Part shown: piece by piece, positions 55,183 through 63,999 of the stretch
How the letters are laid out: each line of letters begins with the position of its first letter
Position numbering within the stretch: the first letter of the stretch is position 1
DNA from: CAZSMC01 sp964607755
GTDB lineage: Bacteria > Zhuqueibacterota > Zhuqueibacteria > Residuimicrobiales > Krinioviventaceae
Length of the DNA stretch: 64,000 nucleotides
Assembly: GCA_964607755.1 (NCBI GenBank)
Contig: CAZSMC010000001.1
Span: forward strand, 124,001 to 188,000
Direction of reading: 5' to 3'
Position numbers and translations under genes: made by a program
The notes under the pieces: generated by a model
Told to the model about the DNA's origin: nothing
The model's input: only the letters and a program-made list of their open reading frames with translations
The model's database searches: none

Positions 55183-55220
55183 TATATTAATTTGGTCAGC
55201 TAACTGAACAAATTAATATA
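55183..55220 (-). promoter_or_regulatory. 38-bp palindrome over the promoter of the DUF4143 ATPase gene
   Basis: Two 17-bp arms (55183-55199 and 55204-55220) are complementary at 16 positions around a 4-bp centre. On the minus strand the palindrome contains TTGTTC (55211-55206), a 16-bp spacer and TAATAT (55189-55184), a reasonable sigma-70 promoter ending about 30 bp before the start codon. No T-run follows, so it is more likely an operator than a terminator. Confidence 0.65.
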
Positions 55221-55292
55221 AAATTGGGTTATAAACAAGCAAAATGTTTTGATTGAATGAAATAAGGTGCTTACATTTTATTGAGCGGAGAT

Positions 55293-57410
55293 TCAGGCAT
55301 AATCCTTTTCAAATTTTTTTATCTCCTCTATTATTTCAGTGACTGTTTCTTCCAGTTCACCACCCATTTTTTTGTATTCATTGGGATGTTCATTTTTCAA
55401 GAGAAACAAAGTGGCGTAATAGAGCGGTTTAAAACGGTCCTTTAAATTATATGGGTTTTCGTTAAATATGCTTAATACACTGTGATACTGTTTTTTAGCG
55501 AGCAATAACATAAGAAACGTACTGATACCGTTGGGGAATTGATTTAAGAACAATTCATCTTGAAGGAATTGTTCAGCTATGCTCATAGCACGTTGAATTT
55601 GATTGTGCCAGATTAAGATTGAACTTCGCGTATGTGCAGTAACAGAATTTTTTCTTTCGGAATAGGCGTGTTCAGACAATGACAATGCATCATTCTTTCT
55701 CTTTTTTAACTGAAAATAGAGCCATGCCAGATTGTGCATTGCATCAGTATTACCCTTTTCAACAGCCATTGAATAATATTTTTCCGCTTTGGCAATATCT
55801 TTTATTTCTGTCTGATAAAGCAAAGCCAAGGTGTATATCGCTGCAGTCTCATTGTCTTCGACTGCTTCTAATAACAAGTTCTTAGCCTCTTTTTTTTGCT
55901 TACCCAAAAGAAGCCAAGATATAGCCAATGTAGTTTTTTCCTGGGGATTTTTGAATTTTATTTTCTCGAGTAAAGTAATAGTATCTGGAAGGTTTCCTGA
56001 ATCAAAGGCTTTTTGTGCATCTTTGGATAATTGCAAGTCAGAACGAGATTTAGCATCGTAAAAATCTGACTTTTTGTCCTTCAAATATGATTTTGTTTCC
56101 TGAACCAACTGATGTTGCAATTGTCGGTCGATGGGAGTGCGTGCTAACGCTTCGGACCAATAAAGCGCATATGTTTCATGCATTTTTTTTGTATAGATTG
56201 CTTGTAAATGTTTTTGAGCCCGATTTTGCAATTCTTTTTCGTCGCACCAAATTTGTAAAAACTCTACTAGAAATCGCACTCGTTTTTCATCCCATTTCCG
56301 GCCGTGTCGCATTAAATACCAGATATTAAAAAATCGTTCGGAAATACGATAAAGTAAATTCTTGGTATCTGTTTCAACTTTTTCTATAATGTGATATTTC
56401 CCTAATTGTTTGAGTTGCGCAGAAACGGCTTTGCTCGAAAGTTTGGTTTTAGCGGCGATTTCCCTGGTGCTTATAGCATCCCAATGCAGTGCAATGCAAT
56501 CGATAATTTCCTGCTGTTGTGGGGAAAGACTGTCCATGCGATGCTTGTAAAGCGGTGTGACCGAATCCAGGATTTTTTCAAGGTCTGTGAAAGCATTACC
56601 CTCGTTATCATCAACAAATATTTGATAGTGCAAGATAATGGTTCGAATAACGCCGCCGGTCAAACGTCGCAAAGCCTCGACTCGACCAGGCTGGGTTTTG
56701 ACGATTTCTTTGACACGCGCTTTTTTATAGCGTTCTCCCAGTTTGCACAAGAGTGTTTTTGTATCTTTTGTATCTAGTCCACGCAATTGTGGCATTTTGA
56801 AAAATTGATAAAAAGGCTCGCTGTAATCATAATGAGATTCTAAACTGTAAGAAGAAGCGCCAATTATTCTTAGTTCAGCCGATTCGGTAAATATCTCACG
56901 TAACCTGCAGTGTTCTTTTCTGGTAAATTTATTCAACATGGCGTCAATATTATCGATAAAGAGAATGAGTTTCCTTTGCTGTCGCTTTAACTCATTTTCA
57001 AGCACATTGAAGCATTTGTTTTCATAGTCCTGCTCATTTTCGAATTGCTGCATTTTCTCGGCAAGACTCTGTGTTTCATCAAACTGGTCAAGATACTCTG
57101 CTGTTGTTTCCCAGAGTTTAAAGAGCCGACTAATATTGTATTGTTCTTCATTGAACATGATGGGAATTAATCGTTGTCGTAATTTAGCGTCATTCAAAAT
57201 CTCATATTTCAATCTCAGTAGTAATGTTGTTTTCCCTTGACCGCGGACCCCCTGAATGATGTAATGCTGTCGCGGAACTGTCATGTTAGAATTTTTGATG
57301 TCGTCGAAAATTTCTTTAAACAAATCCGTTCGGACACCAAAATTTTCGACAAGTTCCTGCTTTGTTTGATTGGCAGGATTATATATTTTGGGAATATCAG
57401 TTGGCAACAT
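55293..57410 (-). CDS. STAND/MNS-like ATPase with winged helix and TPR/Sel1 repeats
   Basis: 705 residues from the ATG at 57410, set by a GGAGGTATA ribosome-binding site; longer in-frame starts lie inside the neighbour. The ATPase domain has Walker A GVRGQGKTTL and Walker B LILFIDNIDAM. A winged-helix segment follows (REIAAKTKLSSKAVSAQLKQLGKYHIIEK, near residues 325-355). The C-terminal half is helical repeats of TPR/Sel1 type (KAEKYYSMAVEKGNTDAMHNLAWLYFQL). This order is that of signal-transduction ATPases with a repeat sensor. It overlaps the next gene upstream by 14 bp, so the two are co-transcribed. Function unknown. Confidence 0.85.
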   Translation of the reverse strand: MLPTDIPKIYNPANQTKQELVENFGVRTDLFKEIFDDIKNSNMTVPRQHYIIQGVRGQGKTTLLLRLKYEILNDAKLRQRLIPIMFNEEQYNISRLFKLWETTAEYLDQFDETQSLAEKMQQFENEQDYENKCFNVLENELKRQQRKLILFIDNIDAMLNKFTRKEHCRLREIFTESAELRIIGASSYSLESHYDYSEPFYQFFKMPQLRGLDTKDTKTLLCKLGERYKKARVKEIVKTQPGRVEALRRLTGGVIRTIILHYQIFVDDNEGNAFTDLEKILDSVTPLYKHRMDSLSPQQQEIIDCIALHWDAISTREIAAKTKLSSKAVSAQLKQLGKYHIIEKVETDTKNLLYRISERFFNIWYLMRHGRKWDEKRVRFLVEFLQIWCDEKELQNRAQKHLQAIYTKKMHETYALYWSEALARTPIDRQLQHQLVQETKSYLKDKKSDFYDAKSRSDLQLSKDAQKAFDSGNLPDTITLLEKIKFKNPQEKTTLAISWLLLGKQKKEAKNLLLEAVEDNETAAIYTLALLYQTEIKDIAKAEKYYSMAVEKGNTDAMHNLAWLYFQLKKRKNDALSLSEHAYSERKNSVTAHTRSSILIWHNQIQRAMSIAEQFLQDELFLNQFPNGISTFLMLLLAKKQYHSVLSIFNENPYNLKDRFKPLYYATLFLLKNEHPNEYKKMGGELEETVTEIIEEIKKFEKDYA

Positions 57411-58557
57411 TATACCTCCACCACATTCGTAAAATTGGAGAATTAAATCGATAGATATGAGGATTATCATTATTATTAATGTAACCGTCGTATACAAGCG
57501 ATTTGCATAAATCGTTGTAGGAATCCTCTATTTGGTGCTTCACAGACAAATCAAAAATTTCATTCGAATTGATCTTTTCGTTTTCCGATAGAACATTGAG
57601 TACGTCTTTGACAAAATTATACTCGTTTTTCTTAAAACTTATTCGCAGTCTTGAATGCCAATGTTCAAAGTGATGACGCTGCTCGAGTATTCTTTTCAAT
57701 GCTATATCCAAATGACGGTTTTCAAATTTCTTGATTTTATTTTCGCGATATAAATTGCACAGTTCTTCGATATAGAGTTGGATGTAAAAGGGAATAAGCC
57801 ATTCGACTCTGCTTAATAGATCTTTAGTAACCTCAGCTGAAAGCGTAAAGTTGACATCATTGAGGAGCAAAGCAATGAATTCAATAGCTTCTTCGCGTAC
57901 AAGTGGCGGTACCTTAAGGCGTGACAGGTCATTTATCCCGCTCATTAAATTCAAACGACTGACAACATTCTCCAGTCCAATAGAACCAGTATAAATAAAC
58001 TGAATATTTTTTGTTATTTCGAAATCCTGTCGTAATTCTCTGTTGAGTTGAAGAAAATGCCTGGCCGCCTTTTCATCTTCGTCCTTGATGATGTTTTCCA
58101 GAGTTTCCGGAAATTCATCAATCATAATGACAAGTTTTTCGTTGTTATTACACGTTGATTTTAACACATTGGAAACCATGTCAAAATAATCATGATCCTC
58201 ACTCACGCCAAATTCCACCCCATCAGGCCCAATCTTTGAAATATTTGGTTTAAGCTTTTTTAAAAATGTCAATACTTTTTGGGTACGCGCGATGTAATCT
58301 GTTTTTAGTAATTTATTAAGCATACGTCGGAAAAATTCATTTTCATTATTAACAGATTGAGTGATCAGGTATACAAAATGATAATTTTTCTGAGGGTTGT
58401 CATGCAGATAATAAAGCAATGAAGTCTTGCCGACCCGACGAGGAGCTGCAAGCAATATATGTCTTCCCGAGTTGAGATAATCCCAGGCTTGATTAACTAC
58501 ACTATCTCGCCGGAAAAAATCTTCTCTTCTTACGGCATTCCCGGTTTGATTTTTCAT
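57397..58557 (-). CDS. AAA ATPase with C-terminal winged helix (archaeal-ATPase-like)
   Basis: 386 residues from the ATG at 58557, which has an AAAGGAG site. An upstream frame to 58629 would lie in the promoter. The P-loop is APRRVGKTSL near residue 40 and Walker B is VIMIDEFPE. A sensor-like FIYTGSIGLE follows. The C-terminus is winged-helix-like (NSNEIFDLSVKHQIEDSYNDL, then IYRFNSPILRMWW). It is the first gene of a two-gene operon with the 705-residue ATPase. Tandem palindromes cover its promoter. It may belong to the MNS-clade ATPases, which include mobile and archaeal proteins of unknown role. Confidence 0.85.
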   Translation of the reverse strand: MKNQTGNAVRREDFFRRDSVVNQAWDYLNSGRHILLAAPRRVGKTSLLYYLHDNPQKNYHFVYLITQSVNNENEFFRRMLNKLLKTDYIARTQKVLTFLKKLKPNISKIGPDGVEFGVSEDHDYFDMVSNVLKSTCNNNEKLVIMIDEFPETLENIIKDEDEKAARHFLQLNRELRQDFEITKNIQFIYTGSIGLENVVSRLNLMSGINDLSRLKVPPLVREEAIEFIALLLNDVNFTLSAEVTKDLLSRVEWLIPFYIQLYIEELCNLYRENKIKKFENRHLDIALKRILEQRHHFEHWHSRLRISFKKNEYNFVKDVLNVLSENEKINSNEIFDLSVKHQIEDSYNDLCKSLVYDGYINNNDNPHIYRFNSPILRMWWRYNVAN

Positions 58558-58568
58558 AAAGGCTCCTT

Positions 58569-58631
58569 TTGACAAAAAATTTATTGTCATATTTTTTGAC
58601 AATATATTTATTGTCAAATTAAATGTCAATA
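58569..58631 (-). promoter_or_regulatory. Tandem TTGACAATA palindromes at the promoter of the ATPase operon
   Basis: A perfect 22-bp palindrome (58596-58617, arms TTGACAATA, centre TATT) and an imperfect second copy (58569-58590) stand 27 bp apart centre to centre. A half-site lies at 58623-58631. They cover the -35, the spacer and -10, and the expected transcript start. This is the layout of a repressor-controlled promoter with cooperative sites. Confidence 0.8.
58601..58629 (-). promoter_or_regulatory. Sigma-70 promoter of the two-ATPase operon
   Basis: On the minus strand TTGACA (58629-58624) and TATATT (58606-58601) are 17 bp apart. That gives a predicted start near 58594 and a leader of about 37 bases to the ATG at 58557. 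Both hexamers are close to consensus. Confidence 0.75.
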
Positions 58632-58660
58632 AAAATTTGATTTATTATTTGAAAGAAACA

Positions 58661-58689
58661 TTGTACTCCCCAGAAATATTTTGTATAAT
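58661..58689 (+). promoter_or_regulatory. Sigma-70 promoter of the Tat-exported Gfo/Idh gene
   Basis: TTGTAC (58661-58666) and a perfect TATAAT (58684-58689) are separated by 17 bp. The gene's ATG is 56 bp further. It is divergent from the ATPase promoter, with 31 bp between the two -35 elements. Confidence 0.72.
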
Positions 58690-58744
58690 CACAAAGTTTT
58701 GAATTGTAAGAAATTAAAAATTGAACAACCGGGAGGATGCCAAA

Positions 58745-60055
58745 ATGCAAACTCAAACTGAACAATCACATTCAAATGCAATAAATCGCCGTCAGTTTAT
58801 TGGCAGCGCAGCAGCGGGGACACTCGCTCTGACGGGTATAACGAACAAGACCGCCGCTCAATCGGACGCTCTCAAAGTCGGGGTTATCGGCTGCGGCTGG
58901 TACGGCATGGTGGACATGAACGCCGCGTTCAAAGCCGGCGGTGTTGAATGCGTTGCTTTGTGTGATGTGGACAGCCGCCATCTCAAACAGAGCGCTGATG
59001 AAGTGGAAGAAAAGCAAGGCACTCGGCCTAAAACGTTCAAGGATTATCGAGAATTTCTCGAAGTACCCGAACTCGACGCTGTGATCATTGCCACACCGCC
59101 GCAATGGCACGCGCTCAATTTCCTCGCTGCGCTTGAAAAAGGACTGGATATTTATTGCGAAAAACCGCTCTCGTATGATATCCGCGAGGGTCAGGCCATG
59201 GTAGAAACCGCGCAGAACAGCGACAGCATTGTCCAAATCGGCTTTCAACGGCGTCAGAGCAAGGCCATCCGGCAGGCGCGCGAGTACATTCAATCCGGCA
59301 AAATCGGCAAGGTCGTTCAGGTCGATGCTCAAATCCATTACGCCGCTCCCGAGCGTGACACCACGCAACAAGAACCACCCGAATCACTGGATTGGGATTT
59401 CTGGTGCGGCCCGGCGCCAAAGTTGCCTTACAGTCCGAGTATTGCCCACAAAGCCTGGCGACTGGAAAAAGAATATGGCAATGGTCATCTTGTAGACTGG
59501 GGCATTCACTGGATCGATGCAATCCGCTGGATTTTGGACGACACCATGCCCACGTCGGTCATTTCAGCCGGTAACATTTATCAGCTCAAGGATCAAATCA
59601 CCACACCAGATACGTTAACCACCCACTTTGAGTTTGAAACATGTCCGGTTGTGTGGCGGCACCGGTTGTGGGGTGCTAAAGAATATCCCGGCGAACCGAC
59701 AAACGGCATGTTCTTTTACGGTGAGAAAGCAACGCTTTTCGTCAATGATTGGAAATGGGAAGTTATGCCCAATAAGAAAAGGGCCGATCTGGAAACACAC
59801 AAAGCCACAGGCGACGAGGCAACGGATCACATGGCTGACTTTTTGAGCGCTGTGAAAACCCGTCAACAACCATCCAGCCTGCCGGAGGATGCTTTTTACA
59901 GTTCTGCCACCACCCAACTGGGCATGATTTCCTGGGATGCTGAAACTCGTGTAGATTGGAATATGCAGTCCAAAGAAATCACCAACAGTTCGGATGCGGC
60001 AAAACAGCTTAAACGGGAATACCGGGAGCCGTGGGTGCGTCCGTTCAAAGGATGA
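58745..60055 (+). CDS. Tat-exported Gfo/Idh/MocA-family oxidoreductase
   Basis: 436 residues from the ATG at 58745, chosen for the GGGAGGA site at 58731-58737; a TTG at 58721 would place that site inside the gene. The N-terminus has a twin-arginine signal (NRRQFIGSAAAGTLALTG). The Rossmann domain VGVIGCGWYGMVDM follows, then YCEKPLSYD with the family lysine. The C-terminal domain has DWGIHWIDAIRWILD. Related proteins oxidise sugars, and exported ones are typical of polysaccharide-using bacteria. GC is higher than in the genes before 58 kb. The specific substrate is unknown. Confidence 0.9.
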   Translation: MQTQTEQSHSNAINRRQFIGSAAAGTLALTGITNKTAAQSDALKVGVIGCGWYGMVDMNAAFKAGGVECVALCDVDSRHLKQSADEVEEKQGTRPKTFKDYREFLEVPELDAVIIATPPQWHALNFLAALEKGLDIYCEKPLSYDIREGQAMVETAQNSDSIVQIGFQRRQSKAIRQAREYIQSGKIGKVVQVDAQIHYAAPERDTTQQEPPESLDWDFWCGPAPKLPYSPSIAHKAWRLEKEYGNGHLVDWGIHWIDAIRWILDDTMPTSVISAGNIYQLKDQITTPDTLTTHFEFETCPVVWRHRLWGAKEYPGEPTNGMFFYGEKATLFVNDWKWEVMPNKKRADLETHKATGDEATDHMADFLSAVKTRQQPSSLPEDAFYSSATTQLGMISWDAETRVDWNMQSKEITNSSDAAKQLKREYREPWVRPFKG

Positions 60056-60061
60056 ATGTAA

Positions 60062-60100
60062 AAAACTTGTAGTACATTTTTTAGGTGTGCTACAAGTTTT
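60062..60100 (+). terminator. Hairpin terminator after the Tat-exported Gfo/Idh gene
   Basis: An 11-bp perfect stem (60062-60072 with 60090-60100, 17-base loop) ends in TTTT paired with a run of A, 6 bp after the stop codon. The loop itself is T-rich. Confidence 0.65.
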
Positions 60101-60197
60101 CCGAAGAAGCGCTTCATCCGTAAACAAGTCCGTTGCCCATCCCTCGTCCTGAACGAGTTCCTTGTTTCGATACATCGAATTGGAAATAATACCATCT

Positions 60198-63146
60198 TTA
60201 TGCATACAACAAACCGCACGCGTGCCGGGCATAATGTCCGCGCAGATCGCGCGCGTATTGTTCCAAAATCTTTTCACCCAGTCCGTCCGCGTCACCGCAC
60301 AGGTACAGCGCACGTGCGAGAAACAGCTCGCGCAGGGAACGGTTGCGCGTGTCAGTCTGGGTCCAGTCGTCATCCACAATCTGTTTTGCCTTTTCGATGG
60401 TGGTTACGGCATGTCCTGTCACACCGGGCAGGTTCAGCAGACGCATTAGCTGCGCCCGGCTGTCCGGATGTTTGTAATTTTTCAATGCCTCGGATACCGC
60501 ATAAAAATGCGACAGTGCCATGGTTTCATCCAGGAGAGAGGCTTTTTCCAGAATAACCGGCAACGCAGCGGATTCTCCGCTCGCACCCAGGGCCGTGATC
60601 AGGCTGTCCAGATGACTGCGGCTGGCTCCGAATTGCCCCATGCCGGTGTAATTCCAGCCCTCATCCCAGGATTTGATACTCTTTATTTTTTCCGCCAGAT
60701 GCATCCAGCCGTCATGGTCACCATAGAGCGCCAGAATATGCGCATAAACAGCCTGATGCTCTTTATCATCAGAATTGTGCATGGCCTGCCTCAAAAGCGG
60801 CAGCGACCGGTCAGTATCCCAGAGCAGAATTTCCAGTCCCTCCAGATCATTCACCACGCTCTTTACCGCGGTTTCAAGCGCAGCATCCGACGGCGGGTAC
60901 GGATTCTCATAATCCAGAACGGATTCGGGCAGATTTTCCATCTCCACCAGCTTTTTTTGCAGGGATTTGATGTCAATGTCACCGATCGCCTGATCGTTTT
61001 TCACCGCCATGGCGCTGGCCAGTCCCACCGCATAGCCCTGGTTCTGCAGACACGGCTGCATGCGGATCACCGGCATGGCGTCCCGGTGCGCGCTGGCGCC
61101 CAGTCCGGTTACGGCGATGTGTTTCAGTCCGCGCGGAATCAGGCTGCGCAGGGGGACATACGCGATCACATCGATACCGGACCCTTCCGGTGGTCTGAGT
61201 GAGAAAAACGGATCGACGGTATAGCCGTGCGTGTCAAACGAACTCTTGTGGATGGAAATCGTATCCGGATAGGTGCGGCTGTTGTATACATCCAGCACAG
61301 ACACATCGTATTCTCCGAGAATCCGGCGGCGTTCGCGCGTCTGCAACAGCGTGCCGACGTCGTAAAAATCCCGGAATTTATGCCGCGCCGCAACAAACAC
61401 CCGGCGCATATCTTCCACATCCGAATCATTGATGAACGTCCAGTCCGTGTTCACATAATCGCGGTCCGGTACCCGGGGCGGCAGGCCCGCGCCCTGTATG
61501 GCAACGGATTCGCCGTCCGTATACCGGTATTCCGCTCCAGCAGCAATGGCAATGTCCGCGCTGCCGGTGGAATCGATGACGTTGCGCGCCAGTACAACGC
61601 CGCGTCCGAACGGCGTGGCCAGGATCACACCGCGCACTTTGTTGTCCTCAACCAGCGCGCCGATACCCAGGGTGTGAAACCAGATGTCCGCACCGGATTT
61701 GAGCAGCTCTCGACGGTACCACTCCATCTTCCAGTCGACCACCCAGTCTTTGAGTTTTTCACGTTTCCTCGGATTTTTACCGCCAATGTCCTTGACCCCC
61801 AGATCAATTTCATGAGTAAATCCCTTCCTGTAACCGTGATAATAGCTGGCGATATAACCCAACGTGCTTTGACCGCCCAGCCCTGACTGGTATTCCGTAA
61901 CCAGGGTGCGTGCGCCGCTGCGGGCCGCTGCAATGCCGGCTGGTGCGCCAGCCACACCGCCGCCGACTACCACGGTATCGTATTCACCCCACACCGGCAG
62001 ATCGGTTTCCCGCGCCTCCAGTTCAGCCCGGATGCGGCCGGGACGGATCATATCAAAGGTGATCTTGAGCTGATAATTGGATGGTCCGGCGGGATCGGGT
62101 TTGACCGCGACCGGCTCTGAAACACTCAAAACCGCGCTGTGCTCAGCCGCGGCTTTGCCGATCCGCTGTCCGGTTTCGATTAAAAATCCGGGCATCGACA
62201 GATCGGATGCCGCCTGTCTCGAAATATCCGCATACGGACTCAACACGTACAATTGCTCCATCCCTTCGGGCTGAAAGGCGGTCACCGGACACTCGCGCAA
62301 CGACTTTTGCGAAGATTCTATGGATTTAACGGATTCTTTGGGGATGAAAAACAGCCGGTCGGCGCTGCCGCGCTGATCCGGATTCCAGGTTACATCACGG
62401 GCACGCTGTTCTGCGGCTGCCCATGAACGCGGCGAATCATCCGGCATATCAATGTTCAAACTGTATTCAAGCGCCTCAACCGGTTCCTGCGTATCCAGAG
62501 GCACCGGATAGGACTGAGCCTCCAATTCCGGCTGTGGCGTACCGATCACGGTAAATTTGAATGGCCGAGGACCCGGTTGAAACGGGGTAAACCCGGCGCC
62601 GGCCAGACGGGCAACAGACGCATACGCTGTAGCATCGATGACTGTTTTGGCGTGCACCGCCTGATATCCGGTGCGGTTGGCAATGACCGCACCGGCAAGA
62701 CGGCCCTGCGCATCTACCAGTAAATCCGTGCAAAAGGTGCTGAAATAAAAATCAATCTGATTGCGGATCAGGGTTTCATCCAGCGTGCGTTTGATGTGCA
62801 TGGGCGTCACTGATTCCTCCGGAAACAGGGCTTTAGCCAGATCAGTCGATAACGGACCGACCTGATGCAGACGGTAAGTGGCACAGATATCTTCACCGAG
62901 ATACGGTTCGCCGGTCACCAGGAACGCAGAAGCGCCCTGCTGTGCAGCCGACTCTGCCGCTGCCACTCCGCCGGAACTGCCGCCAACCACCAGCACATCC
63001 ACATCCTGAATCACCGGAATGTTCGCCGGTCTTTGAAAACAATTGATTCTACCGTTTTTTTCCGAACCCGCCCACATGTATTGCTGAGGCAGCCCCGCTG
63101 CCGCCGCGCCCAGCGCAGCAGCTTTTATAAAATCCCGTCGTTTCAT
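60198..63146 (-). CDS. Tat-exported protein with two FAD-dependent oxidoreductase domains
   Basis: 982 residues from the ATG at 63146, which has a GAGGTG site and opens MKRRDFIKAAALGAAAAG, a twin-arginine signal. A longer start at 63170 adds eight residues before the Arg pair. The first FAD_oxidored-type domain has VLVVGGSSGGVAAA and GEDICATYRL. The second, from about residue 410, has VVVGGGVAGAPAGIAAARSG and GLGGQSTLGY. The C-terminal ~230 residues are helical, possibly HEAT-like repeats. Members are often found near polysaccharide-degradation genes. The gene is visibly GC-rich compared with the rest of the window and may be acquired. Substrate unknown. Confidence 0.87.
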   Translation of the reverse strand: MKRRDFIKAAALGAAAAGLPQQYMWAGSEKNGRINCFQRPANIPVIQDVDVLVVGGSSGGVAAAESAAQQGASAFLVTGEPYLGEDICATYRLHQVGPLSTDLAKALFPEESVTPMHIKRTLDETLIRNQIDFYFSTFCTDLLVDAQGRLAGAVIANRTGYQAVHAKTVIDATAYASVARLAGAGFTPFQPGPRPFKFTVIGTPQPELEAQSYPVPLDTQEPVEALEYSLNIDMPDDSPRSWAAAEQRARDVTWNPDQRGSADRLFFIPKESVKSIESSQKSLRECPVTAFQPEGMEQLYVLSPYADISRQAASDLSMPGFLIETGQRIGKAAAEHSAVLSVSEPVAVKPDPAGPSNYQLKITFDMIRPGRIRAELEARETDLPVWGEYDTVVVGGGVAGAPAGIAAARSGARTLVTEYQSGLGGQSTLGYIASYYHGYRKGFTHEIDLGVKDIGGKNPRKREKLKDWVVDWKMEWYRRELLKSGADIWFHTLGIGALVEDNKVRGVILATPFGRGVVLARNVIDSTGSADIAIAAGAEYRYTDGESVAIQGAGLPPRVPDRDYVNTDWTFINDSDVEDMRRVFVAARHKFRDFYDVGTLLQTRERRRILGEYDVSVLDVYNSRTYPDTISIHKSSFDTHGYTVDPFFSLRPPEGSGIDVIAYVPLRSLIPRGLKHIAVTGLGASAHRDAMPVIRMQPCLQNQGYAVGLASAMAVKNDQAIGDIDIKSLQKKLVEMENLPESVLDYENPYPPSDAALETAVKSVVNDLEGLEILLWDTDRSLPLLRQAMHNSDDKEHQAVYAHILALYGDHDGWMHLAEKIKSIKSWDEGWNYTGMGQFGASRSHLDSLITALGASGESAALPVILEKASLLDETMALSHFYAVSEALKNYKHPDSRAQLMRLLNLPGVTGHAVTTIEKAKQIVDDDWTQTDTRNRSLRELFLARALYLCGDADGLGEKILEQYARDLRGHYARHACGLLYA

Positions 63147-63170
63147 ACGCACCTCGTGTCGGTTACTCAT

Positions 63171-63885
63171 TCGTACTTTTTCTAAAATTTATTCAAAAAG
63201 GATAATATCCGGATTTCAAAGATACACCCGTAATTTGATTAATTTCAATCATTTTATTATACAAATTATTGAGTAAAAACAATAGTAAAAATATTTTTAT
63301 CTGACAATTGCTGATTCAATGTTATCCTTTAGCTAACCGGCAGGATGCTTTAGCATTCTTTCATTTCAGAGCCCTCCAATTTATTGGTGGGCGGTTGTGC
63401 ATCTGAACTTGTACTCAACCTTTCGGGAAACATTTGTGGTAGGCCGGTTTCTTCGGATATTCATTTTTTGGTCGAAACTAATATCAGGCTGTCTGATGTG
63501 TAGGGTTCCCGGTCTTTGCCAAACTCGGACTAGGCTTCGCCGCCCCAACAGTAATCCGCAGCGAACCTCGAAACCGGTGAGATCGTGCAACGCAATCTCG
63601 GCTAGTTCAGAATCGATGCGTACAGACCCGGCCGGCAGCCAAACCTACGATTCGCCTCACACATAGAGCCTTGCCGGCAGCGATGTGCTGTAAATTACCA
63701 GTTGAAACCAGGCCGGCGCCACATGCGGATTCCACCAAACAGACTGGGGACCGACCGCTTGTGGAAGAATAGAAACACCGCAATGATAAAATAGCTGCAA
63801 AAATGTCAGAGTTTGACTATGTGATAGGATTTATTAACTATAAGATAAAAGGTTGGCGGGAAAAGGAGCAAGGTGATTTGTATAG
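63171..63885. other. Non-coding or decayed region at the right end
   Basis: No convincing intact gene. 63171-63380 is AT-rich and probably holds the promoter of the FAD protein gene. 63380-63760 is GC-richer, and on the minus strand shows coherent protein-like stretches broken by stops and frame changes: one reads WWNPHVAPAWFQLVIYSTSL, another RIDSELAEIALHDLTGFEV. That pattern suggests the remnant of a decayed gene rather than regulatory DNA. The part from 63760 to 63885 is AT-rich again. Confidence 0.4.
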
Positions 63886-63999
63886 TTATAAAAATTGAAT
63901 ATCGACGTTTTCTTCGCCCTGAATATAATTCTTAATAAAATGGATAAATTCCTTCATGTCATGAAAATAATTTTCTACATCCTTTTTTTCAAATTCAAC
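63886..63999 (-). CDS. C-terminal end of a gene running off the window
   Basis: On the minus strand a frame is open from the window edge to a stop at 63886-63888, giving 37 residues rich in charged and aromatic residues (FEKKDVENYFHDMKEFIHF, then IQGEENVDIQFL). No stop interrupts it and codon use is ordinary for this genome, so a real gene's tail is likely. Too short to assign a family. Confidence 0.45.
   Translation of the reverse strand, partial: VEFEKKDVENYFHDMKEFIHFIKNYIQGEENVDIQFL

Noticed and set aside
59615..60379. A 254-residue minus-strand open frame spanning the end of the Gfo/Idh gene and the FAD gene
   Set aside because: It is antisense to the Gfo/Idh gene, crosses its terminator and overlaps the end of the FAD protein gene. 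No domain was recognised.
60468..61202. A 244-residue plus-strand open frame
   Set aside because: Antisense to the FAD protein's C-terminal region. The composition is rich in Arg, His and Gln, typical of shadow frames.
61227..61886. A 219-residue plus-strand open frame
   Set aside because: It lies entirely antisense to the FAD oxidoreductase gene in GC-rich DNA, where long spurious frames are common. It shows no recognisable domain or ribosome-binding site.
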